From Nocardioides marinisabuli (GTDB lineage Bacteria > Actinomycetota > Actinomycetes > Propionibacteriales > Nocardioidaceae): a stretch of DNA of 64,000 nucleotides. The position numbers and the translations under genes were made by a program. The DNA lies in assembly GCF_013466785.1 (NCBI RefSeq), contig NZ_CP059163.1:620001-684000 (forward strand). The letters run 5' to 3'. Shown one piece after another: positions 8,745 to 18,646 of this stretch. How positions within the stretch are numbered: position 1 is the first letter of the stretch; the number at the start of each line of letters is the position of its first letter. Under the pieces are notes generated by a model that had not been told where the DNA came from, did not search any database, and was given only the letters and a program-made list of their open reading frames with translations.

Positions 8745-9857
8745 ATGGGTCACAACCGAGCAGAGCGCCCCGACTCCGGTCGCGGCCAGGCCGGGACCCT
8801 GCTGAGCGCGGAGCCCACCCCGCAGCCCTACGTCGGTCGCCGCCGTGCCGCGGTTACCGAGCCCGTCGAGCAGCTCGAGAACGTCGAGGCCGCCCCCGCT
8901 ACGCCGTACGTCGGTCGTCGCCGCGCCGCCGCCCCGGCCCCCGAGATCGACACCAGCACCATCGAGCGGGTCCTGGCCGACCTCGAGCCCGTCGACCAGA
9001 CCACCTCCTTCGCCTCCGAGCAGACGATGTCGCTGCCGCTCGCGTCGCTGCGCACCTCCGACATCCCCTCCCCCGCGCCGGCCGGCAAGCGCCGCGCCGA
9101 GCGCACCTCGCGCCCCTCGGTGCTGCGCCGGCTGCCCTCCGGTCCCGTGCTCCTGGGCGTGGCCGCGCTGGCGGTCTCCATCGGCGGCGTGCTGAGCACC
9201 ACCGGCACCGCCGACACCGAGCTCGCCTCCGCCGCCCCCGCCAAGGTCGGCCAGGCCGGCGCGCTGAGCGGCTCGATGGGCCAGGACAGCGTGCTCCTGG
9301 GCCGCGAGGGCGTCGTGAGCCGCGACTCCTCCCGCGACGCGCTCGAGGACGCCTCCGGCGGCAAGCTCGCCGCCAAGGTCGAGCAGCAGGCCGAGCAGCG
9401 CAACGCCGAGCTCTCCAACCTCGCCGCCGCCGCCGAGAAGCACGCCAAGGTCCTCGAGAAGAACCTGTGGCAGCTGCCGGTCGCTGGCTACCGCCTGACC
9501 GCCGAGTTCGGCGACTACGGGCTGTGGGCCAGCTACCACACCGGTCTCGACTTCGCGGCCCCCGCCGGCACCCCGATCCAGGCCGTCGCCAACGGCACCA
9601 TCACCTCGGTCGGCTACGACGGCTCCTACGGCAACAAGACCGTCCTCACGCTCGAGGACGGCACCGAGATCTGGTACGCCCACCAGACCTCCACCTACGT
9701 CTCCGTCGGCGAGAGCGTCACCGCCGGCGAGACCATCGGCACCGTGGGCTCGACCGGCAACAGCACCGGCGCCCACCTCCACCTCGAGGTCCGCCCCGGT
9801 GGCGGCGACCCGGTGGACCCCTACGCGGCGCTCGTCGCCCGCGGCATCACCCCGTAG
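8745..9857 (+). CDS. Membrane-anchored M23-family (LytM-type) metallopeptidase
   Basis: The 370-residue protein has a long basic cytoplasmic N-terminus with two PYVGRRRAA motifs, one membrane span at about 135-153 (VLLGVAALAVSIGGVLSTT), a charged coiled-coil-like segment (KLAAKVEQQAEQRNAELSNL), and a C-terminal peptidase_M23 domain. The zinc ligands are visible: His265 and Asp269 in HTGLD, and the HLH motif at 344-346, so the enzyme looks active, presumably cutting peptidoglycan cross-links outside the cell. The ATG at 8745 was chosen because the family starts MG(H/N)xRA; in-frame starts at 8718 and 8559 are less likely. It occupies the position of M. tuberculosis Rv0950c, divergent from sucC. 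Confidence 0.9.
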   Translation: MGHNRAERPDSGRGQAGTLLSAEPTPQPYVGRRRAAVTEPVEQLENVEAAPATPYVGRRRAAAPAPEIDTSTIERVLADLEPVDQTTSFASEQTMSLPLASLRTSDIPSPAPAGKRRAERTSRPSVLRRLPSGPVLLGVAALAVSIGGVLSTTGTADTELASAAPAKVGQAGALSGSMGQDSVLLGREGVVSRDSSRDALEDASGGKLAAKVEQQAEQRNAELSNLAAAAEKHAKVLEKNLWQLPVAGYRLTAEFGDYGLWASYHTGLDFAAPAGTPIQAVANGTITSVGYDGSYGNKTVLTLEDGTEIWYAHQTSTYVSVGESVTAGETIGTVGSTGNSTGAHLHLEVRPGGGDPVDPYAALVARGITP

Positions 9858-9879
9858 GTCGAGCAGCGAGGCCACGCCG

Positions 9880-9955
9880 TTGGTCGAGCAGCGAGGGCCG
9901 AAGGCTCGAACGTCGTCGAGACCCCGCAAGCGAGTGGCGTACGGCCAGCGCGTCA
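9880..9955 (+). repeat. 76-bp intergenic repeat, copy 1
   Basis: Starts TTGGTCGAGCAGCGAGGGCC and ends in GCGCGTCA. It is almost identical to copy 3 at 10127-10202 and is related in reverse orientation to copy 2 at 10069-10114. It lies just downstream of the M23 gene and contains no ORF. A related element lies at 24283-24355, so this is a dispersed repeat family. Confidence 0.8.
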
Positions 9956-9968
9956 GTCGCGACGCGGA

Positions 9969-10019
9969 GTGGTCACTGACGACATCACCTGACCCCGCTG
10001 AGGTGTCGTCAGTGACCAC
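9969..10019. terminator. Long inverted repeat between the convergent M23 and pcrA genes
   Basis: GTGGTCACTGACGACA at 9969-9984 pairs perfectly over 16 bp with 10004-10019. Four more inner pairs (ACCT/AGGT) follow after a 2-nt bulge, leaving a 10-nt loop. It lies between two convergent genes, so a bidirectional terminator is the simplest reading; it sits between two copies of the 76-bp repeat. Confidence 0.6.
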
Positions 10020-10068
10020 TGTGCACCCGGCGGCACCACCCGGCGTACGGCGAGCGCGCCCGTCACCC

Positions 10069-10114
10069 GGTCTCGACGACGCTCCTCGCTGGCGCTCGTC
10101 ACTGCTCGACCAAC
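10069..10114 (-). repeat. Intergenic repeat, copy 2 (inverted, partial)
   Basis: GGTCTCGACGACGCTCCTCG through GCTCGACCAA is the reverse-oriented, divergent version of the element at 9880-9955. Together with copy 3 it could fold into a large hairpin. Confidence 0.7.
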
Positions 10115-10126
10115 GAAGCGCCGCCG

Positions 10127-10202
10127 TTGGTCGAGCAGCGAGGGCCGAAGGCTCGAGCGTCGTCGAGACCCCGCAAGCGAGCGGCGTACGGCGAGCGCGT
10201 CA
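10127..10202 (+). repeat. 76-bp intergenic repeat, copy 3
   Basis: The same 76-bp sequence as 9880-9955 with only a few mismatches, in the same orientation. It is inverted with respect to copy 2, which lies 12 bp upstream. Confidence 0.8.
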
Positions 10203-10237
10203 CTCACCGGGGTCTCGGCAGCGGTCCGACAGTGACC

Positions 10238-10259
10238 GGTCGATGGTTCAGAAGTGACC
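10238..10259 (-). repeat. 22-bp module downstream of pcrA
   Basis: Read on the pcrA strand, this is GGTCACTTCTGAACCATCGA plus CC, starting 22 bp after the pcrA stop. It has GGTC/GACC ends and belongs to the same family as the tandem units after fbiC at 47148-47213. Confidence 0.6.
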
Positions 10260-10281
10260 GCTCGACACGCCCCCGGGCCCG

Positions 10282-12711
10282 CTACAGCTTCTCGACGGGG
10301 GCGTAGCGCAGCAGGAGGCGCTTGACGCCCTCGGAGCCGAAGTCGATGGAGGCGACCGACTTGTCGCCGGCGCCCTCGACGGAGACGACCGTGCCCATGC
10401 CGAAGGAGTCGTGCAGGACCCGGTCGCCGGGGTCGAGGGAGGGGATCTCCTTGGCCGGCTTCTTGGCCTTGGACGCCGCGTCGGCGCGGGCGGCGGCGGA
10501 GGAGAAGTTGCGTCGGCCCGCGGCGGTGGGCGCGCCGGTGCTGCCGCGCTGGCCGCCGCCCCACGACCCGCTCACGTCGGGGCGCGACCAGCTGGTCTGG
10601 GCGGCCTCGGTGCGCTCCCAGTCGATGAGGTCGACCGGCAGCTCGTCGATGAAGCGGGAGGGCGGGTTGTGCGAGGGGGCGCCCCAGGCGGAGCGCACCA
10701 GCGCCCGGGAGAGGTGCAGCCGCTCGCGGGCGCGGGTGATGCCGACGTAGGCCAGGCGGCGCTCCTCCTCGAGCTCCTTCTGGTCACCGAGGGCGCGTGA
10801 GTGCGGGAAGACGCCGTCCTCGAGGCCGGTGAGGAAGACGACCGGGAACTCCAGGCCCTTGGCGGTGTGCAGCGTCATCAGGGTGACCACGCCGGTGTTG
10901 TCGGGGTCGTCGTCGGGGATCTGGTCGGCGTCGGCGACCAGGGCGACCCGCTCGAGGAAGTCGCCGAGGCCGACGGCCACCACGCCCTCCTCGATGTCGG
11001 CGGGGTCGACCGACGGGCCGGGCTGGGGGTCCTCGGCGAACTCGCGGGCCACGGCGACGAGCTCGGCGAGGTTCTCGAGCCGGGTGGCGTCCTGGGGGTC
11101 GTCGGAGTCCTCGAGCGCGGTCAGGTAGCCCGAGCGCGCGAGCACCGACTCGAGGATGACGTCGGGGCGCTCCCCGCCGTCGACCATCGACTGCAGCTCC
11201 TCGACCATGTCGACGAAGCCGCGGATCTGGGTCAGCGAGCGGGTCGCCAGGCCCGGGGCCTGCTCGGCCCGGCGCAGCGCCTCCCAGAAGGTCAGCTGCT
11301 CGCGCTCGGCCAGCGCGTTGACGCAGGCCACCGCCCGGTCGCCGATGCCGCGCTTGGGGGTGTTGAGGATGCGGCGCAGCGAGACCTGGTCGGCCGGGTT
11401 GGCCAGCATCCGCAGGTAGGCCAGCGCGTCGCGCACCTCGCGGCGCTCGTAGAAGCGCACCCCGCCGACGACCTTGTAGGGCTGGCCGGTGCGCATGAAC
11501 ACCTCCTCCAGCACCCGTGACTGGGCGTTGGTGCGGTAGAAGACCGCCACGTCGCCGGCGCGCACGCCGGCGTCGGCGAGCTTGTCGATGCGCTCGGAGA
11601 CGAAGCGGGCCTCGTCGTGCTCGTCGTCGGCGACGTAGCCCACGATCCGCTCGCCCTCCCCCGCGTCCGACCACAGCCGCTTGGGCTTGCGGCCGCGGTT
11701 GTTGCCGATGACGGCGTTCGCGGCGGTGAGGATGGTCTGGGTGGAGCGGTAGTTCTGCTCCAGCAGCACCGAGCCCGCGTCGGGGAAGTCCTGCTCGAAG
11801 TCGAGGATGTTGCGGATGTTGGCGCCGCGGAAGGCGTAGATCGACTGGTCGGCGTCACCCACGACCATCAGCTCGGCCGGCGCCACCCGCTCCGCGCCCG
11901 TCTCCTCCGGCTGCTCGGCGCACAGCTGGTGGATCAGCGCGTACTGCGCGTGGTTGGTGTCCTGGTACTCGTCGACCAGCACGTGGCGGAAGCGGCGCCG
12001 GTAGGTCTCGCGCACGTCGGGGAACTGCTGGAACAGCTGCACCGTCGCCATGATCAGGTCGTCGAAGTCGAGGGCGTTGGCTTCGCGCAGCCGGCGCTGG
12101 TAGAGCGCGTAGACCGAGGCGTAGGTCTCCTCGAGCTTGTTGCGGGTCTCGGCGGCGACCTGGTCGGGGTCGCGCAGCTCGTTCTTCTGGTCGGAGACCC
12201 AGTTGAGCAGCGCCCCGGGCTGGTAGCGCTTGGGGTCGAGGTCGAGGTCGTTGCACACCAGCGACATCAGCCGCTTCTGGTCGGCGGCGTCGTAGATGGA
12301 GAAGTTCGACTTCCAGCCGAGCTTGTCGGCCTCCTTGCGCAGGATGCGCACGCACGCGGAGTGGAAGGTCGAGACCCACATGATCCGGGCGCGCCGGCCC
12401 ACGAGGTCCTCGACGCGCTCCTTCATCTCGGCCGCGGCCTTGTTGGTGAAGGTGATCGCCAGCACCGAGCCGGGGTGCGCGCCGCGCTCGGAGATCAGCC
12501 AGGCGATGCGCCGGGTCAGCACCCGGGTCTTGCCCGAGCCGGCGCCGGCCACCACCAGCAGCGGGGCGCCCTCGTGGACGACGGCGGCGCGCTGGGGGTC
12601 GTTGAGCCCCTCCAGCAGCTCCTCGCGCGAGGGGCCGCGGCGTGGCGTGCGCGGCTCGTCGGCGGCGGGTCGGAGGTGCTCGAATCCGGGCAGGGTGGTG
12701 GGTTCGCTCAT
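10282..12711 (-). CDS. pcrA: ATP-dependent DNA helicase PcrA/UvrD1
   Basis: An 809-residue superfamily 1A helicase (3'-5') acting in nucleotide excision repair and replication restart. All signature motifs are present: Walker A VVAGAGSGKT near residues 53-62, DEYQDTN (motif II), GDADQSIYAFRGA (III), TLHTAKGLEFPVVFL (V) and YVGITRARERL (VI). The C-terminal 60 residues form the Tudor-like domain (DRVLHDSFGMGTVVSVEG) that in relatives binds RNA polymerase. The start ATG at 12711 gives the usual short N-terminal tail before LNDPQRAAV. It is the inverted counterpart of Rv0949, next to the M23 gene as in mycobacteria. Confidence 0.97.
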   Translation of the reverse strand: MSEPTTLPGFEHLRPAADEPRTPRRGPSREELLEGLNDPQRAAVVHEGAPLLVVAGAGSGKTRVLTRRIAWLISERGAHPGSVLAITFTNKAAAEMKERVEDLVGRRARIMWVSTFHSACVRILRKEADKLGWKSNFSIYDAADQKRLMSLVCNDLDLDPKRYQPGALLNWVSDQKNELRDPDQVAAETRNKLEETYASVYALYQRRLREANALDFDDLIMATVQLFQQFPDVRETYRRRFRHVLVDEYQDTNHAQYALIHQLCAEQPEETGAERVAPAELMVVGDADQSIYAFRGANIRNILDFEQDFPDAGSVLLEQNYRSTQTILTAANAVIGNNRGRKPKRLWSDAGEGERIVGYVADDEHDEARFVSERIDKLADAGVRAGDVAVFYRTNAQSRVLEEVFMRTGQPYKVVGGVRFYERREVRDALAYLRMLANPADQVSLRRILNTPKRGIGDRAVACVNALAEREQLTFWEALRRAEQAPGLATRSLTQIRGFVDMVEELQSMVDGGERPDVILESVLARSGYLTALEDSDDPQDATRLENLAELVAVAREFAEDPQPGPSVDPADIEEGVVAVGLGDFLERVALVADADQIPDDDPDNTGVVTLMTLHTAKGLEFPVVFLTGLEDGVFPHSRALGDQKELEEERRLAYVGITRARERLHLSRALVRSAWGAPSHNPPSRFIDELPVDLIDWERTEAAQTSWSRPDVSGSWGGGQRGSTGAPTAAGRRNFSSAAARADAASKAKKPAKEIPSLDPGDRVLHDSFGMGTVVSVEGAGDKSVASIDFGSEGVKRLLLRYAPVEKL

Positions 12712-12771
12712 GCTGGGGCCAGCCTACGTGCGAGCGCCCCCACCCCCTGCCCGGCGGTCCTCGGTGCGACC

Positions 12772-14832
12772 TCAGAGACCGGCGCCGTCGGCGCGGCGCA
12801 GGAACTCCAGGTGCCGCTCGTACTGGTCGAGCACGTCGTCGATGAGCTGGGTGTGGGTGTAGCCCATGACGTCGTAGTCCTGGCCGCCGTCGCGCAGGTG
12901 CACCTCGAGGCGGCAGTAGCGCTCGTTGCCGCGCGGCGCCCAGCCGCCGTACGCCGGGATCGGCACCGTGCGCCGCTGCACCTTGTAGTGGAAGGCCAGC
13001 TCGGCGCCGACGTCGGCGAGCAGCTCGATGGCCGGCTCGCCGCGCTCGTCGACGACCGAGACCACCTCGGCGCCCACGCCCTGCTCGCGCAGCTCGCCGG
13101 CGACCTCCTCGAGGGCCGGGACCACCACGGTGGACTCGAACTCCTCGACCCGTTCGGCCGAGGGGAAGGTCATCACCCGGCGCACCCGCGACTGCCACGG
13201 CACGTGGCGACGCGGGTCGGGTGCCGTGGTGCGGCTCGAGAGCGCACCGGGCAGGGCCGAGCGGCGGCTGTCGACCATGTGGCCCTCGATGGCCAGCGCC
13301 CGGTAGAGCCCCCACATCACCACGATCATCACGAACGCGAAGGGCAGGCCGACGATCACGGTGGCGTACTGCAGCGCGTAGATGCTGCCGGCCGCCAGGA
13401 TGGCCAGGGTCAGGGCACCGGTCACCACGGCCCAGAAGACCCGCAGGCCGGCGCCGGCGTCGTCGTTGACGGTGCGCAGCCGCGAGGTCAGGTTGCCCAT
13501 CACCAGGGCGCCGGAGTCGGCGGAGGTGACGTAGAACAGCAGCCCGACCACGATGGCCAGGGTGGCGACCACCGGGAAGGCGGGGTACTCCTGCAGCAGC
13601 GCCCACAGCCCCTCGGACGGGTCGACCGCCTCGGCCGCGGCCTCGGCGAAGTCGGTGTTGCCGCTGCGGATCTCGCCGATGGCGGCGTTGCCGAAGATCG
13701 CGACCCACATCAGGATGTAGCTGAACGGGATGATCATGGTGCCGGCCACGAACTGCTTGATGGTGCGCCCGCGCGAGATGCGGGCCAGGAACAGCCCGAC
13801 GAAGGCGGCCCAGGCGATCCACCAGGCCCAGAAGAACAGCGTCCAGAAGCTCATCCAGTCGCCGGTGTCCTCGTAGGCGAAGGTCTGCATCGTCATGTCG
13901 GGGAAGAGCCGCGCGTAGTCGCCGACGTTGAGCACCAGCGCGTTGAGCAGGTACGCCGTGCGGCCGGTGACCAGCACGTAGACCGCGAGCAGGATCGCCA
14001 GCAGCACGTTGAGCTGGGAGATGCGCTTGATGCCCTTCTCGATGCCGCTGACGGCCGAGAAGGTGGCGATCGCGACCGCGAGCACGATCAGCGCGGTCTG
14101 CGTCGCCAGGCCCTGCGGCACCCCGAAGACCACGTTGAGCCCGACGTTGAGGCTGACCACGCCGATGCCCAGCGAGGTGGCCACGCCGAAGATGGTGCCG
14201 ATCACCGCCGCGGTGTCCACGGCGTGCCCGATCGGGCCGTCGACGCGCTTGCCGACCAGCGGGAAGAGCGCCGAGCGAACCGCCAGCGGCAGGTTCATCC
14301 GGTAGGCGAAGTAGGCCAGCGCCATGCCCATCAGCGCGTACATGCCCCACCCGGAGATCCCGTAGTGGAAGAGCGTCCACACGGTCGCCTCGCGCGCGGC
14401 GGTCACGGTCTCGCCCTGGATCGAGGGCGGGGCGAGGTACTGGGTGACGGGCTCGTAGACGGCGAAGAACATCAGGTCGGTGCCGATGCCGGCAGCGAAC
14501 AGCATCGCCGCCCAGGCCCCGGTCGAGAACTCGGGCTTGGAGTGCTCGGGGCCCAGGCGCACCGAGCCGTAGCGGGAGAAGCCGAGGTAGATCACGAAGA
14601 TCAGCACCGCGGTGGTCAGGGCGATGTAGAACCAGCCGAACCAGGTGGAGACCCAGCCGACGACGCCCTCCAGGGTGCTGAACGCGTGGTCGGGCGCCAC
14701 GACGCACCACACCGTGACCGCGAGCGAGATCAGGGCCGACGGCACGAAGACCGGCAGGTTGATGCGGGCCGACGGCTCCCCGGAGGGGTCGGGGTCGAGC
14801 CGCCCGGGGGTCCCGGTGGTGTCGGTGCTCAT
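12772..14832 (-). CDS. betT: BCCT-family choline/betaine transporter with C-terminal regulatory domain
   Basis: The 686-residue protein has about 12 membrane spans in the first 530 residues and a soluble C-terminal tail of about 140 residues, as in BetT-type osmoregulated choline transporters. The family motif [20 protein letters not shown] is present, as is the tryptophan-rich span [19 protein letters not shown]. It imports choline, driven by the ion gradient. ATG at 14832 overlaps the betA stop by 4 bp (ATGA), so it is the last gene of a coupled betB-betA-betT operon: uptake plus two-step oxidation to glycine betaine. The substrate is inferred from context; a betaine carrier is the alternative. 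Confidence 0.9.
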   Translation of the reverse strand: MSTDTTGTPGRLDPDPSGEPSARINLPVFVPSALISLAVTVWCVVAPDHAFSTLEGVVGWVSTWFGWFYIALTTAVLIFVIYLGFSRYGSVRLGPEHSKPEFSTGAWAAMLFAAGIGTDLMFFAVYEPVTQYLAPPSIQGETVTAAREATVWTLFHYGISGWGMYALMGMALAYFAYRMNLPLAVRSALFPLVGKRVDGPIGHAVDTAAVIGTIFGVATSLGIGVVSLNVGLNVVFGVPQGLATQTALIVLAVAIATFSAVSGIEKGIKRISQLNVLLAILLAVYVLVTGRTAYLLNALVLNVGDYARLFPDMTMQTFAYEDTGDWMSFWTLFFWAWWIAWAAFVGLFLARISRGRTIKQFVAGTMIIPFSYILMWVAIFGNAAIGEIRSGNTDFAEAAAEAVDPSEGLWALLQEYPAFPVVATLAIVVGLLFYVTSADSGALVMGNLTSRLRTVNDDAGAGLRVFWAVVTGALTLAILAAGSIYALQYATVIVGLPFAFVMIVVMWGLYRALAIEGHMVDSRRSALPGALSSRTTAPDPRRHVPWQSRVRRVMTFPSAERVEEFESTVVVPALEEVAGELREQGVGAEVVSVVDERGEPAIELLADVGAELAFHYKVQRRTVPIPAYGGWAPRGNERYCRLEVHLRDGGQDYDVMGYTHTQLIDDVLDQYERHLEFLRRADGAGL

Positions 14833-16577
14833 GACTGGCCTCCCATGGTCCCGGCGGGCTGGTTGCTGCCCCGCACCGTGCCGGGTGCGGCGTCGTTGCG
14901 CGGATCCCCCTCGGGGTAGAGCGGCATCCCCGCGCCGTGCTTGTAGTACGGCACGTCGAGCGGGGCGAGGGGCTCGTTGCCGGCGATCAGGTCGGCGGCC
15001 TTCTCGGCCAGCATCATCACCGGGGCGTAGATGTTGCCGTTGGTCACGAACGGCATCACCGAGGCGTCGACGACGCGCAGGCCCTCGACCCCGTGGACAC
15101 GCATCGTGGCCGGGTCGACGACCGCCATGTCGTCGGTGCCCATCTTGGCGGTGCACGAGGGGTGCAGGGCGGTCTCGGCGTCCTCGGCGACCCAGTCGAG
15201 GATCTCCTGGTCGGTGCTGACCCCCGGCCCGGGCGAGATCTCGCCGGCCGAGAAGGCCGCGAACGCCGGCTGCTCGAGGATGTGGCGCGCCGCGCGCACC
15301 ATCTCGATCCACTCCTGGCGGTCGCGCTCGGTGGAGAGGTAGTTGAACTGCAGCGCCGGGTGCTGCATCGGGTCGCGGCTCTTGATGCGCAGCGAGCCGC
15401 GCACGTCGGAGTACATCGGCCCGATGTGCACCTGGTAGCCGTGCTCGGCGGCCGGCTGCGAGCCGTCGTACCGGATCGCGATCGGCAGGAAGTGGAACAT
15501 CAGGTTGGGGTAGGCGACCTCGTCGTTGCTGCGGATGAACCCGCCGGCCTCGAAGTGGTTGGAGGCCCCGACGCCGCGCCGGCCGAAGAGCCACTCGGCG
15601 CCGATGCGCGGCTTGTGGCGGTGCTTGAGCCACGGCGCGATCGAGACCGGCTGCTTGGCGGCGTGCTGGATGTAGACCTCGAGGTGGTCCTGCATGTTCT
15701 CGCCCACGCCGGGCAGGTCGGCGAGCACGTCGATGCCCAGGCTGCGCAGGTGGTCGGCCGGGCCGATGCCCGTCAGCTGCAGCAGCTGCGGGGAGTTGAT
15801 GGCTCCGCCGCAGAGGATGACCTCGCCGGCCTCGACGCTGCGCTTGAGCCGCCCGCCGCGCACGTAGTCGACACCGGTCACGCGCGTGCCCTGCGTGCGC
15901 AGCCCGGTGACCATCGCCAGGGTCTGCACGTCGAGGTTCTTGCGGTTCATCACCGGGTGCAGGTAGGCCTGGCTGGCGCTGAGCCGGCGACCGCGGTGGA
16001 CGTTGCGGTCGAACTTGGCGAACCCCTCCTGGCGGTAGCCGTTGACGTCGTCGGTGAGCGGGTGGCCGGCCTGCTGCACGGCCTCGAAGAACGCGCCGAA
16101 GAGCGGCGAGCTGGCCGAGCCGCGCTCGAGGACCAGCGGCCCGGAGCCGCCGCGCCAGGCGTCGGCGCCCGCGGTGCAGGTCTCCATCCGCTTGAAGTAG
16201 GGCAGGCAGTGGGCGTAGTCCCACTGCTCCATCCCGGCCTCGGCGGCCCAGCGCTCGTAGTCGGCGGGGTTGCCGCGCTGGAAGATCATCCCGTTGATCG
16301 ACGACGACCCGCCCAGCACCTTGCCGCGCGCGTGGTAGACCCTGCGCCCGCCCATGTGCGGCTCGGGCTCCGACTCGTACTTCCAGTCGTAGAGCCGGTT
16401 GCCGATCGGGTACGGCAGCGCCGCGGGCATGTGGATGAACGGGTCGAGCTTGGTGTCGTTGCGCCCGGCCTCGAGCACCAGCACGCTGGTGGACGGGTCG
16501 GCCGAGAGGCGGTTGGCCAGGGCCGAGCCCGCCGAGCCGCCGCCGACGATGACGTAGTCGTACCTCTTGCTGCTCAC
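14829..16577 (-). CDS. betA: Choline dehydrogenase, GMC oxidoreductase family
   Basis: A 582-residue FAD-dependent GMC oxidoreductase that converts choline to betaine aldehyde. It shows the N-terminal dinucleotide-binding motif [22 protein letters not shown] signature 1 ([17 protein letters not shown]), signature 2 ([16 protein letters not shown]) and the C-terminal active-site histidine region [13 protein letters not shown] tail of about 40 residues after the usual end is unremarkable. The GTG start at 16577 overlaps the betB stop by 4 bp (GTGA), and its stop overlaps the betT start, so expression of the three proteins is coupled. Other alcohols are possible substrates, but the neighbours favour choline. 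Confidence 0.93.
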   Translation of the reverse strand: MSSKRYDYVIVGGGSAGSALANRLSADPSTSVLVLEAGRNDTKLDPFIHMPAALPYPIGNRLYDWKYESEPEPHMGGRRVYHARGKVLGGSSSINGMIFQRGNPADYERWAAEAGMEQWDYAHCLPYFKRMETCTAGADAWRGGSGPLVLERGSASSPLFGAFFEAVQQAGHPLTDDVNGYRQEGFAKFDRNVHRGRRLSASQAYLHPVMNRKNLDVQTLAMVTGLRTQGTRVTGVDYVRGGRLKRSVEAGEVILCGGAINSPQLLQLTGIGPADHLRSLGIDVLADLPGVGENMQDHLEVYIQHAAKQPVSIAPWLKHRHKPRIGAEWLFGRRGVGASNHFEAGGFIRSNDEVAYPNLMFHFLPIAIRYDGSQPAAEHGYQVHIGPMYSDVRGSLRIKSRDPMQHPALQFNYLSTERDRQEWIEMVRAARHILEQPAFAAFSAGEISPGPGVSTDQEILDWVAEDAETALHPSCTAKMGTDDMAVVDPATMRVHGVEGLRVVDASVMPFVTNGNIYAPVMMLAEKAADLIAGNEPLAPLDVPYYKHGAGMPLYPEGDPRNDAAPGTVRGSNQPAGTMGGQS

Positions 16578-18091
16578 GCCTGGGTGTCCTCTCGGTCGCT
16601 GCGGTCGTCTCGGAACCAGCCGGCGCGGGCGGGCCGGGTGTTGTGCCAGATGTGCTTGGTCTCGCGGTACTCCTCCAGCCCGGCGATCCCGAGCTCGCGG
16701 CCGGTGCCGCTCTGCTTGTAGCCGCCCCACTCGGCCTGGGCGACGTACGGGTGGTAGTCGTTGATCCAGATCGTGCCGTGGCGCAGGCGGCCCGCGACCC
16801 GCTGCGCCCGGCCCGCGTCGCTGGTCCACACCGCGCCGGCCAGGCCGTAGACGGTGTCGTTGGCGATCGAGACCGCCGCCTCCTCGCGGGCGTCGGCGTC
16901 CTCGCCGGTGAAGCGCTCGACGGTCAGCACCGGCCCGAAGCTCTCCTCCTGCACGCACGACATGTCGGCGGAGCAGTCGTCGAGGATGGTGGGCAGGTAG
17001 TAGAAGCCCTGCTCGTACGCCGCCCCCTCGGGGCGCGCGCCGCCGACGCGCAGCGTGGCGCCCTCGGCGAGGCCGGCCGCCACGTAGGCCTCGACCTTGT
17101 CGCGGTGGGCGGCGCTGATGAGCGGGCCGGTCTCGGCGTCGTCGTCGAAGGGTCCGCCGAGGCGGATCAGCCCGGCGCGGCGCACCAGCTCGTCGACGAC
17201 CTGGTCGTGGACGGTGTCCTCGACGACCAGGCGGGCACCGGCCGAGCAGACCTGGCCGGAGTCGAGGAAGATCGCGGTGAGCGCGTTGTCGATCGCGGCG
17301 TCGAGGTCGGCGTCGGCGAAGACCACGTTGGGGTTCTTCCCGCCGAGCTCGAGGGCCACCTTCTTGACCGTCGGCGCGGCCGCGGCCATGATCCGGCGGC
17401 CGGTGACGACCCCGCCGGTGAAGGAGACCAGGTCGACCTCGGGGGCCTCGGTCAGGGTCGGTCCGACCCGGTCGCCCGCGCCGAGGACCAGGTTGGCCAC
17501 GCCGTCGGGCAGCCCGACGTCGGTGAGGGCCCGCATCAGCCAGATCGCCGTCGAGGGGGTCAGCTCGCTGGGCTTGAGCACGAACGTGTTGCCCGCGGCC
17601 AGGCAGGGCGCGACCTTCCAGGAGGTCTGCAGCAGCGGGTAGTTCCAGGGCGTGATGAGCGAGCAGACACCGATCGGCTCGTGCACGACCCGGCTGACCA
17701 CGTCGGGCATGCCGGTGTCGACGACCCGGCCGGCCTCGGCCTGGGCCAGCGAGGCGAAGTGGCGGAAGACCGAGACGATGTCGTCGACGTCGATCTGCGA
17801 CTCGACGAAGCGCTTGCCGGTGTCGAGCGACTCCAGCCGCGCGACCTCGTCCTTGTCGGCCTCGAGCCGGTCGGCCAGCCGGTGCAGCAGCGCGGCCCGC
17901 TCGGGCGCGGGCGTCTGCGGCCAGGGGCCGTTGTCGAAGGCGCTGCGCGCGGCGACGACCGCCGCCACCGCGTCCTTCTCGCCGCCCTCCGAGACGGTCG
18001 CGACGTGGCGGCCGTCGGCGGGGCAGTGGATGTCTCGGGTGGCGCCGTCAGCGGCGTCGCACCAGGTTCCGTCGATGAACAGGTCGGGCAC
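16574..18091 (-). CDS. betB: Betaine aldehyde dehydrogenase
   Basis: A 505-residue NAD(P)-dependent aldehyde dehydrogenase, first gene of the bet operon. Visible motifs: [14 protein letters not shown] (cofactor and substrate tunnel), [12 protein letters not shown], the general base in [12 protein letters not shown], and the catalytic cysteine in [12 protein letters not shown]. It oxidises betaine aldehyde to glycine betaine, an osmoprotectant. The GTG start at 18091 follows GAGGAG with 4 nt spacing. No betI-type TetR gene is adjacent; a 16-bp inverted repeat at 18140-18155 is the best candidate operator. Confidence 0.92.
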   Translation of the reverse strand: MPDLFIDGTWCDAADGATRDIHCPADGRHVATVSEGGEKDAVAAVVAARSAFDNGPWPQTPAPERAALLHRLADRLEADKDEVARLESLDTGKRFVESQIDVDDIVSVFRHFASLAQAEAGRVVDTGMPDVVSRVVHEPIGVCSLITPWNYPLLQTSWKVAPCLAAGNTFVLKPSELTPSTAIWLMRALTDVGLPDGVANLVLGAGDRVGPTLTEAPEVDLVSFTGGVVTGRRIMAAAAPTVKKVALELGGKNPNVVFADADLDAAIDNALTAIFLDSGQVCSAGARLVVEDTVHDQVVDELVRRAGLIRLGGPFDDDAETGPLISAAHRDKVEAYVAAGLAEGATLRVGGARPEGAAYEQGFYYLPTILDDCSADMSCVQEESFGPVLTVERFTGEDADAREEAAVSIANDTVYGLAGAVWTSDAGRAQRVAGRLRHGTIWINDYHPYVAQAEWGGYKQSGTGRELGIAGLEEYRETKHIWHNTRPARAGWFRDDRSDREDTQA

Positions 18092-18139
18092 GGCACTCCT
18101 CGGGGGTTCGGCGTCTCAGGGGACCTCAGAGTCGAACCG

Positions 18140-18155
18140 GTGCCACCCGTGGCAC
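18140..18155. promoter_or_regulatory. Inverted repeat upstream of the bet operon
   Basis: GTGCCAC-CC-GTGGCAC is a perfect 7-bp inverted repeat about 50 bp upstream of the betB start. It has the size and symmetry of a dimeric repressor site. The regulator is unknown. Confidence 0.4.
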
Positions 18156-18262
18156 GTCGAGCCGCCGACGCCGGGAGCGGTGGCGCCCCACGGGGTGTTC
18201 CCGAGGTCTTCGAACCTGCCGGACCCTACGGCCGCGGACCTCACCCCTAGGGGCGTAGCCGC

Positions 18263-18619
18263 CTACACGTGCGCGGAGGACCAGAAGATCGCGACGGCCA
18301 CGTTGAGCACGCTCAGCCCCAGCACCGCGGCCCACAGCCCGCGCGAGATCTGCTCCTTGCGCACGTTGGCCATCACCAGGCCCAGCACGGCCAGCCCGAC
18401 GAGCAGCTTGACGGCGACCTTGGCGTGGTCGACGTCGGCGTCGCCGGCCTCGAGCACCCCGACGAGGGCCAGGCCGGCGACGAAGGCGGTGCCGGCCCCG
18501 TCGCGCATGGCCGCGTTGACCTTGAAGGGGCCGGGGCCGGCCTGGGCGAGGGTGCCGCCGATGAGGGCCGCGAAGCCCAGGACGTGCACGAACAGCAGGA
18601 TCAGGCGAAGGGTGTCCAC
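18263..18619 (-). CDS. Small four-helix integral membrane protein
   Basis: A 118-residue hydrophobic protein, MDTLRLILLFVHVLGFAALI at the N-terminus, with four predicted spans (about 4-24, 44-58, 68-84 and 95-113) and a few conserved-looking charged residues between spans 2 and 3 (EAGDADVDHAKVAVK). I do not assign it to a characterised family; its layout resembles small actinobacterial membrane proteins of unknown function. It stands alone: 28 bp separate its start from the end of the aldo/keto reductase gene on the same strand. Confidence 0.75.
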   Translation of the reverse strand: MDTLRLILLFVHVLGFAALIGGTLAQAGPGPFKVNAAMRDGAGTAFVAGLALVGVLEAGDADVDHAKVAVKLLVGLAVLGLVMANVRKEQISRGLWAAVLGLSVLNVAVAIFWSSAHV

Positions 18620-18646
18620 GGCCGCGATCCTAGGTCGCGCGCGGGC

